From assembly GCA_963621995.1 (NCBI GenBank), contig CAVFFZ010000037.1, positions 1 through 6,945 of the forward strand: a DNA stretch of 6,945 nucleotides, written 5' to 3'. Position 1 is the first letter of the stretch. The number at the start of each line of letters is the position of its first letter. The DNA comes from UMGS1663 sp963621995. GTDB lineage: Bacteria > Bacillota > Clostridia > TANB77 > CAG-508. This document shows positions 1-4,582 of the stretch, piece by piece. The position numbers were made by a program, and so were the translations under genes. The notes under the pieces were generated by a model. It made no database searches. It was not told where the DNA came from and saw only the letters and a list, made by a program, of their open reading frames with translations.

Positions 1-44
1 TCGTTTTTGCGTGCAAAAAAATAAAAAAAGGGAGGAAAAGAAAA

Positions 45-173
45 ATGTTAAAAACTAAAAAAAGACTGAACAAAGGAATAACGTTAATTGCACTTGTAAT
101 TACAACCATATTCTCTTATGACGAAAATGTAAAATCTAGTAATAACAAAGGTTTCCTCCTACAAACAATTTAG
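45..173 (+). pseudogene. Truncated prepilin-like N-terminus (KGITLI family)
   Basis: This 42-codon frame begins at ATG 45 after a strong GGGAGGA ribosome binding site at 30-36. Its first 21 residues contain NKGITLIALVITTI, the prepilin signal and start of the membrane helix seen in full in the gene at 4583. The intact relative continues with a hydrophobic run (ILLILAGVTI). This copy instead switches at about base 111 to unrelated hydrophilic residues (FSYDENVKSSNN...) and stops at TAG 171. It therefore cannot make a full membrane helix or a display domain. I read it as the 5' stub of a paralogous pilin-like surface gene, truncated by recombination or deletion. A terminator follows at once, so the remnant unit still has its own signals. 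A real 42-residue peptide cannot be excluded but is less likely. Confidence 0.6.
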
Positions 174-198
174 TAAAATCATAAATTTTCAAATATTT

Positions 199-241
199 AA
201 AAGATGAATTGTAAAAGATAATAACAATTTCATCTTTTTTT
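199..241 (+). terminator. Rho-independent terminator after the pilin stub
   Basis: Arms 199-212 and 224-238 pair (AAAAGATGAATTGT with ACAATTTCATCTTTT, one bulged A). The loop is about 11 bases and the structure runs straight into a T-run (235-241). This is a standard intrinsic terminator for rightward transcription from the stub gene. Confidence 0.75.
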
Positions 242-292
242 GATTTTATAATAAAAATTAAAATTTAAAAACTGAGAGGAGATTTTAAAATT

Positions 293-580
293 ATGGAGAA
301 GAAAGAATTAAAAGAAAGATTTATTGATGAAATAACAGTAATAGAATATGTAAGACAAGGAGATTATTATATTCCAAATTTAGTATTACCAAAACAAAAG
401 AAAATACATTTGAATAAATACGGAAGAATGAGATTAAACTATTTAAAAGAACATAAGAAAGCAGAATACACAATAATGTTTATGGAAAATACACTAATAG
501 ACCATTTAGAAGAAATACAGGAAATATCATTGGAACAGATACCTCTAATAATCAAAGAGCAAATATACAAAATCAAATAA
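293..580 (+). CDS. TnpV-like transposon protein, 3' end replaced
   Basis: The start at ATG 293 is set by a GAGAGGAG ribosome binding site at 274-281. Residues about 12-75 (RQGDYYIPNLVLPKQK, then LNKYGRMRLNYLKEHKKAEY, then ENTLIDHLEEIQE) match what I know of the TnpV family. TnpV is a small accessory protein of unknown biochemical role carried by clostridial mobilizable transposons of the Tn4451 type. The family is usually about 110-130 residues. Here the match stops at about residue 77 (base 523), and the last 18 codons read the following regulator gene out of frame. The gene is therefore a 3'-truncated chimera, probably non-functional. The TnpV assignment is from memory of the family motif and was not searched. 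Confidence 0.65.
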   Translation: MEKKELKERFIDEITVIEYVRQGDYYIPNLVLPKQKKIHLNKYGRMRLNYLKEHKKAEYTIMFMENTLIDHLEEIQEISLEQIPLIIKEQIYKIK

Positions 581-1762
581 GTCAAATAGAGCCAAGAATA
601 AATGTAAAAATTGAAGTAGTAGATAATATTATTGTTGTAAATGTACCAGAGGGAGATGATAAACCTTATTCTTCAAGTGATGGGTATTATTTAAGAGCTG
701 GTGCTATGTGTCAAAAGATGAATAGAAATGAAATCAGAAAATATTTAGAAGATGGTGGAAAAATACAATTTGATCGTATGATAAATAAAAAAGCAAAATA
801 TCCAGAAGATTTTAATGAAAATGCATATGAAAATTTTCTAAAATTATCTAATACAAGCGAAACAATAGAAAGAGAAGAATTATTGATAAATTTGAATTGT
901 TTGGAAAAAGTAAACAATAAATATATGTTTACAAATGCAGGGGTTATTTTCTTTACAAAAAATCCTACAAAATTTTTAATTCAAAATTATATAACTTGTA
1001 TTGCTTTTAAAGGCACAAATAGAGTTTATATTTTAGATACATTAGATTGTAATAAAGACATTATAACTAATATTGAAGATGCATTAGCATTTGCTAAAAA
1101 ACATATAAATTTAACATACTTAATAAATGCAGAGGTTATGAGAGAACAAGGAAATGCTACAAGGAAAGAAGTATTAGAAATTCCTGAAGATGTATTGAAA
1201 GAAGCTATTATAAATCGGTATATGTCATCGTCAGTATTTTGAAGAAGGTGCAAGAGTAATGGTAGAAATTTACGATGATAGAGTTTCGATAGTTAGTCCT
1301 GGTGGAGTTCCAAAAGGAATTACAAAAGAAAACTTTGGAAAAAGAAGTATTGCACGAAATCCTATAATAGCAGATTTATTAAGAAGAGCACATTATATAG
1401 AAAAAGCTGGTACAGGTATAGGAAGAATGAGAGAACTAATGGAAGATGCAGGATTAAAAGAGCCTGAATTTCAATATGATGAGTTCTTTGAAGTGAGCTT
1501 TTTAAGACCATCATATTATGACAATAATTATGGAACTTATGATTTATCTAAAAAGGATAATGAAAAAATTACAAAGTTAAATAATACACAAACACAAATA
1601 ATTAATTTGATAAGAGATAATCCTAGTATTACCCAAAAGGAAATGTCTGAAATAATAGGTATGGCTTTGCCAACTATTAGAAAAAATGTTCAAATTCTAA
1701 AAAATAAGGGAATTTTAATAAGAGAAGGTGCAACAAAAAAAGGTATATGGATTATAAAATAA
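514..1762 (+). pseudogene. Broken AlbA_2 / ATPase-type transcriptional regulator
   Basis: The joined frames give a protein like the 'ATP-dependent DNA helicase RecG-related' regulators. The 514-1215 frame has the second half of an AlbA_2 putative DNA-binding domain (GNIIGTDTSNN, EPRINVKIEVVDNIIVVNV, PEGDDKPY...YYLRAGA) and then the connecting domain. The 1223-1762 frame has the HATPase_c_4-like part (HRQYFEEGARVMVEIYDDRV, SPGGVPKGI, KAGTGIGRMRELM) and a C-terminal winged helix (ITQKEMSEIIGMALPTIRKN, LKNKGILIREG). Two lesions are visible. The first ~50 residues are missing because the gene is joined to tnpV at 514-523. A net +1 frameshift lies at 1215-1223, after ...LKEAIIN, where relatives read NALCHR or similar. 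ATG 706 and ATG 1259 are internal codons, not true starts. If intact it would be a soluble regulator; as it stands it is a pseudogene. Confidence 0.8.
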
Positions 1763-1772
1763 AATTTTTTGT

Positions 1773-1810
1773 ATACTTTTCTTGTATACTTTAAGGATAC
1801 AAGAAAGTAT
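1773..1810. repeat. Inverted repeat after the regulator gene
   Basis: Arms 1773-1787 and 1797-1810 (ATACTTTTCTTGTAT and ATACAAGAAAGTAT) pair over 14 bp with one extra T in the left arm. It starts 10 bases after the stop codon. It has no T-run after it, so it may be an operator or RNA hairpin rather than a terminator. The next hairpin is the better terminator. Confidence 0.55.
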
Positions 1811-1823
1811 ATCAGAAAATTTA

Positions 1824-1866
1824 AAAATAACATTAGATTTATAAAAAAATCTAGTGTTATTTTTTT
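1824..1866 (+). terminator. Terminator of the regulator operon
   Basis: Arms 1824-1840 and 1847-1863 form a 17-bp stem with a single T-G wobble and a six-base A-rich loop, ending in a T-run (1860-1866). The A-run at 1823-1827 makes it plausibly bidirectional. Confidence 0.8.
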
Positions 1867-1927
1867 ATGGAAATTTTTTATCTACAATTTTAAGATATAA
1901 ACGTATATTACTTATATATCAAAAACG

Positions 1928-1948
1928 AAAATAAAGCCAAAATAAAGC
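1928..1948. repeat. Two-copy 11-base tandem repeat before the rep-like gene
   Basis: AAAATAAAGC occurs at 1928-1937 and again at 1939-1948, 26 bases ahead of the start of the helix-turn-helix gene. Two copies are too few to call iterons of an origin, but the position before a replication-type gene is suggestive. Confidence 0.35.
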
Positions 1949-1973
1949 GAACGAATTTAAAAGAGAGGAGGGG

Positions 1974-2454
1974 ATGGCAATGCCAAATTTGAATTTAAAA
2001 GGATTATGAATTCCGATAGATGTATTAACAGATAAAAAATTAAGTGATAAAGAAAAACACATATATTCTTTAATAATATTTTTAAGCCAAGAAAAAGAAT
2101 ATTGCTTTTGTACCAATAAAACTATAAGTGAGTTACTCAATATATCAGTAACACAAGTATCAAAGCTAGTAAATTCATTAAAAGATAAAGGTTATATAAA
2201 TATTGAAATGGTATATAAAGAAAATAGTAAAGAAGTAGATATTAGAAAACTAATACCTATTGAAGAAAAGTTAAATACGCTCCCCAACAAAACTTCAATA
2301 CCCTATTGAAGAAAAGTTTAAGGATAATAAATATAATATAAATAAATATAAAAATACTAATAATAAAAGACTTTGCAATTTTGAACAAAGAGATTACGAA
2401 AAAGAAGGCTTTAATTTTAATAGCTTATATGCAAATAATAATTTTACATCGTAG
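1974..2454 (+). pseudogene. Replication-initiator-like helix-turn-helix protein, broken
   Basis: A very strong ribosome binding site (GAGAGGAGGGG, 1963-1973) abuts ATG 1974; ATG 1980, two codons on, is a better-spaced alternative start. The frame reads MAMPNLNLKGL, then TGA (2007-2009), then IPIDVLTDKKLSDKEKHIYS and a winged helix (TNKTISELLNISVTQVSKLV, NSLKDKGYINI). A basic, Asn-rich tail ends NFEQRDYEKEGFNFNSLYAN. This layout resembles the helix-turn-helix/replication-initiator proteins found next to MobV relaxases on Bacillota plasmids and integrative elements. Two lesions exist. The TGA sits where Trp (TGG) would suit. An extra C in the CCC at 2301-2303 shifts the frame; removing it restores SIPIEEKFKDN. 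The total of 481 bases (3n+1) agrees with one insertion. It is probably inactive, and the family name is inferred from layout and motifs. Confidence 0.7.
2252..2318 (+). repeat. Direct repeat encoding IPIEEK within the rep-like gene
   Basis: AATACCTATTGAAGAAAAGT at 2252-2271 recurs at 2297-2317 with one extra C (AATACCC...). The two copies start 45 bases apart and both encode IPIEEK(L/F). The extra C of the second copy is exactly the frameshifting base of this gene. Short repeats of this kind are prone to slippage. Confidence 0.75.
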
Positions 2455-2520
2455 TTATGCTGTAAAACAAAATGAAAGTGTAGTTTTTTTTAAGTAAAAA
2501 CCTATGCTTTTATTTTGGAA

Positions 2521-2545
2521 TTTTGAAACCGAATAGGTTTCAAAA
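2521..2545. repeat. Hairpin 1 of the pre-oriT array
   Basis: TTTTGAAACC (2521-2530) and GGTTTCAAAA (2536-2545) are perfect 10-base arms around the loop GAATA. It opens a run of five tightly packed hairpins between the rep-like gene and oriT. Confidence 0.8.
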
Positions 2546-2588
2546 AGAGTCAAGAAAAAATATATAATATGTTTTTCTTGGCTCTTTT
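2543..2588 (+). terminator. Hairpin 2: long stem, probable terminator
   Basis: Arms 2543-2559 and 2572-2588 (AAAAGAGTCAAGAAAAA and TTTTTCTTGGCTCTTTT) give a 17-bp stem with a single T-G wobble and a 12-base AT loop. The arm ends in TTTT. It could terminate transcription from the rep-like gene, although it shares its first three bases with hairpin 1. Confidence 0.65.
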
Positions 2589-2621
2589 AACCATAAATTG
2601 CGGATAGCAAATTATGGTTAA
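2587..2621. repeat. Hairpin 3 of the pre-oriT array
   Basis: TTAACCATAAATTGC (2587-2601) and GCAAATTATGGTTAA (2607-2621) are 15-base arms with one mismatch around the loop GGATA. It overlaps hairpin 2 by two bases, so the two structures would compete or stack. Confidence 0.75.
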
Positions 2622-2622
2622 G

Positions 2623-2651
2623 CATAAAAATATACTTGTTATATTTTTATG
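2623..2651. repeat. Hairpin 4 of the pre-oriT array
   Basis: CATAAAAATATA (2623-2634) and TATATTTTTATG (2640-2651) are perfect 12-base arms around the five-base loop CTTGT. Confidence 0.8.
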
Positions 2652-2652
2652 G

Positions 2653-2689
2653 AAAAACTAAAAATGTAGTAAAGCTATTTTTAGTTTTT
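2653..2689. repeat. Hairpin 5 of the pre-oriT array
   Basis: AAAAACTAAAAAT (2653-2665) and ATTTTTAGTTTTT (2677-2689) are perfect 13-base arms around an 11-base loop. A run of six G (2690-2695) follows, rare in this AT-rich DNA. Next comes a small stem GCAGG/CCTGC (2697-2701, 2706-2710) that leads into the oriT. Confidence 0.8.
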
Positions 2690-2710
2690 GGGGGGTGCAG
2701 GAACTCCTGC

Positions 2711-2760
2711 CACACTGACACTTTTTAGCAATAGCGTAAAAAAGTGTTGTAGTGTGTTAC
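2711..2760 (+). other. oriT: oriT of pMV158/MobV type, nick site at 2756/2757
   Basis: TAGTGTG/TTA at 2750-2759 is identical to the sequence around the nick of the pMV158 oriT, where MobM cuts between G and T; here that is 2756/2757. As in pMV158, an inverted repeat lies just upstream: ACACTTTTT (2718-2726) and AAAAAGTGT (2739-2747). An outer pair CACACT (2711-2716) / AGTGTG (2751-2756) extends the imperfect hairpin up to the nick itself. The gene for a MobV relaxase starts 165 bases downstream on the same strand, which is the expected partner. The identity rests on my memory of the pMV158 sequence, and the match plus context is strong. Confidence 0.85.
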
Positions 2761-2793
2761 AATACAAAGTAAAAATGCGAGGGGTAAAAGCAG

Positions 2794-2821
2794 TTGCTCA
2801 AACTATAGTAGCTACTATAAT
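2794..2821 (+). promoter_or_regulatory. Relaxase promoter overlapped by a 16-base palindrome
   Basis: TTGCTC (2794-2799), a 16-base spacer and a consensus TATAAT (2816-2821) form a sigma-A-type promoter. The perfect palindrome TATAGTAG/CTACTATA (2804-2819) fills most of the spacer and the first part of the -10 box, a classic position for a repressor site. In pMV158 the relaxase itself represses its own promoter near oriT, so autoregulation is a reasonable inference here. Confidence 0.65.
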
Positions 2822-2853
2822 AACACATTGCATTTTGCTTGTATTAACTCTTA

Positions 2854-2898
2854 CGATAGCCAGGCTATCGCCCATTATACGAGCCGAAAAAATCGGCT
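2854..2898 (+). promoter_or_regulatory. Two leader hairpins before the relaxase gene
   Basis: CGATAGCCAGGCTATCG (2854-2870) is a perfect palindrome with one central base. AGCCGA (2882-2887) and TCGGCT (2893-2898) form a second hairpin with an A5 loop, ending 10 bases before the ribosome binding site. Both lie in the presumed transcript leader and could modulate relaxase translation or act as operators. Confidence 0.55.
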
Positions 2899-2923
2899 AA
2901 AAATTTAGAAGGAGGTTTTAGAG

Positions 2924-4111
2924 ATGAGTTTTGCGATTATTAGAAACACAAAATACAAAAGAGAAAATTTAAAAGGAATATACAGACACAACGAAAGAAA
3001 GAATAAAAATTATTCAAATGATAATATAGATAAGGAAAAATTATATTTGAATTACTCACTAAAAAGCCCTAAATATAGATATGACAAAGAATTTGATGTG
3101 ATGAAAGAAAAATATAATCTCAAAGGGCAAATAAAAGTAGTTAGCAATATTGCTTGTGAATATATAATTACTTCTGATAAACAATTCTTTGAAGAAATAG
3201 GAGAAGAAGAAACCAAAAGATATTTTGAAACTGCATATCAATTTGTAGCTGAATATAAAAATTTAGGCGAACAATATATAATGTCTGCAAAAGTGCATAT
3301 GGACGAGGAAACTCCACATATGCACTTAATTTTTTTGCCTGTAGTTCATACACAAGATAAAAAAGGAAATAACTTTGATAAACTGGCTTGTAGTGAATTT
3401 TGGAAAGAAAAAGATAGTTATAGGAGATTACAAGATTCTTTTTATCAATATATGACTTTACACAATTTTAAATTAGAAAGAGGTGTACCAAAAGAAGAAA
3501 CAGGAAGAGAACATATTGATATTAAAGAATATAAAGAAATAACTAATTTTGATAAAACAAAAGAAAAATTGCAAAGTATGAAATTAGAATTACCAAATGT
3601 CCCAGATATTACTGATATTAATATAAATAGATTATCAAAGAAAAGAGATGAGAAGATTTTAGAAGAAATTATAAAACCAAAAGATGATTTAATAAACGAA
3701 TTATACCAGAATAATTTATTAATGCACCAACAATTATTAAGACAAGCAAAAATGGTAGAAGAAGCAGAAAAGTATCAAAAAGAAAGAGATAAAATACTAG
3801 ATGATAATGCCAAATTGCATAAAGAAGTAGACAATATTAAATCAGAATACAAGCAAAAAGAATTTGATATAGAATGGAAATATAAAAGTAAAATAAAAGG
3901 TTTAGAAAAAGAGAACAGCAGATTAAATAAAATAATAGATAAATTCTATGAAACTATTGATAAATTCATACATTGGATTTGTAAAAAGTTTGATATGGGT
4001 GCAGAGGATAATTTGATTAGAGATTTTCAAAAAGAAACAAATACTTTTTTAGATGCAAAAAATCAACTTAGACACGAAGAAAGAGAAAAAGAATGGGATT
4101 TAGAAAGATAG
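2924..4111 (+). CDS. MobV/Pre-family relaxase (plasmid mobilization protein)
   Basis: This 395-residue protein should nick oriT and carry the cut strand during conjugative mobilization. The start ATG 2924 follows AAGGAGG at 2909-2915. Motif I is YRHNER (20-25), whose His22 matches the nucleophile His22 of pMV158 MobM. Motif II is LNYSL (42-46), and CEYIITSDKQFFEE (78-91) also matches the family. Motif III is HMDEETPHMHL (125-135), with the metal-binding histidines 125, 132 and 134. After about residue 240 the protein is rich in K, E, Q and D with heptad-like leucines (about 250-350), suggesting a coiled coil for dimerization or membrane and coupling-protein contact, and a short amphipathic end. 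All key residues are present and the frame is intact, unlike its neighbours. A cognate oriT lies just upstream. No coupling protein or type IV secretion genes are in the window, so transfer would need a helper element. Confidence 0.93.
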   Translation: MSFAIIRNTKYKRENLKGIYRHNERKNKNYSNDNIDKEKLYLNYSLKSPKYRYDKEFDVMKEKYNLKGQIKVVSNIACEYIITSDKQFFEEIGEEETKRYFETAYQFVAEYKNLGEQYIMSAKVHMDEETPHMHLIFLPVVHTQDKKGNNFDKLACSEFWKEKDSYRRLQDSFYQYMTLHNFKLERGVPKEETGREHIDIKEYKEITNFDKTKEKLQSMKLELPNVPDITDININRLSKKRDEKILEEIIKPKDDLINELYQNNLLMHQQLLRQAKMVEEAEKYQKERDKILDDNAKLHKEVDNIKSEYKQKEFDIEWKYKSKIKGLEKENSRLNKIIDKFYETIDKFIHWICKKFDMGAEDNLIRDFQKETNTFLDAKNQLRHEEREKEWDLER

Positions 4112-4134
4112 AGCATATCTTAAAGCTCTATCTT
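4105..4134 (+). terminator. Hairpin over the relaxase stop codon
   Basis: AAGATAGAGC (4105-4114) and GCTCTATCTT (4125-4134) are perfect 10-base arms, and the stop codon lies in the left arm. It is followed by A rather than T on the plus strand, so its action as a terminator is uncertain. It separates the relaxase from the convergent minus-strand gene. Confidence 0.5.
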
Positions 4135-4163
4135 AAAAAATATAAATTTATATATCTTCAAAG

Positions 4164-4410
4164 TTAATCAAAATCTACTAATTTCTTTATCTCATCAAAA
4201 GGTATATCTAAAACAATAGATAAAGCAATTAGTTCAAAATCTTTAACGATCATTTTGCCATTTTCTATTTTATAAATTTCAAATCTATCGAGTTCAACAC
4301 CTAGTAATTCTAACTTTTGAGATAATCCGAGTTTTAGTATAATTTTTCTTTTCTCTATATTCTTTTATTAAATTACCTATTACATTACGTTGTTCATTAA
4401 ATTTTTTCAT
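4164..4410 (-). pseudogene. Small XRE-family repressor, one-base frameshift
   Basis: On the minus strand, ATG (4410-4408) follows GGAG six bases upstream. It reads MKKFNEQRNVIGNLIKEYRE, then KKNYTK, then shifts frame in the four-A run (plus-strand TTTT 4332-4335). It continues LGLSQKLELLGVELDRFEIY, KIENGKMIVKDFELIALSIV, LDIPFDEIKKLVDFD and stops at 4164. Deleting one A gives an 81-residue helix-turn-helix protein like the small XRE regulators of Bacillota mobile elements. The 247-base span (3n+1) agrees with one inserted base. Its promoter spacer contains a fitting inverted repeat. The lesion lies in a short homopolymer, so a sequencing error is possible; if the base is an artefact, the gene is intact. 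Confidence 0.8.
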
Positions 4411-4459
4411 TATATTCTCCAAAAAATAATTATTGTCTTGATTTTATAATATTGTTTGT

Positions 4460-4488
4460 GATATAGTGTATATAGAGAATACACACAA
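4460..4488 (-). promoter_or_regulatory. Promoter of the XRE gene with operator-like inverted repeat
   Basis: Read on the minus strand, TTGTGT (4488-4483), 17 bases and TATATC (4465-4460) form a weak sigma-A promoter for the repressor gene. GTGTAT (4466-4471) and ATACAC (4479-4484), a perfect 6-base inverted repeat with a 7-base centre, fill the spacer. That is the usual place for an autorepressor's operator. Confidence 0.5.
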
Positions 4489-4515
4489 ATAAAAATATTT
4501 TTATTTCAAAAATCA

Positions 4516-4544
4516 TTGAAAAACATATTATGTTATGATATGTT
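4516..4544 (+). promoter_or_regulatory. Promoter of the pilin-like display gene
   Basis: TTGAAA (4516-4521), a 17-base spacer and TATGTT (4539-4544) make a fair sigma-A promoter 39 bases before the start codon. It diverges from the repressor promoter. GGAGGAG at 4568-4574 is the ribosome binding site, eight bases from ATG 4583. Confidence 0.55.
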
Positions 4545-4582
4545 ACGAATAATTAATAATTTAAGATGGAGGAGTTCAAAAG

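Noticed and set aside
2521..2710. CRISPR array suggested by closely spaced palindromic units
   Set aside because: The hairpins differ in sequence and no repeat unit recurs between uniform spacers.
2688..2900. 70-codon open frame from TTG across the oriT region
   Set aside because: It has no usable start or ribosome binding site and overlies oriT, promoter and hairpins, whose structures fully explain the sequence.
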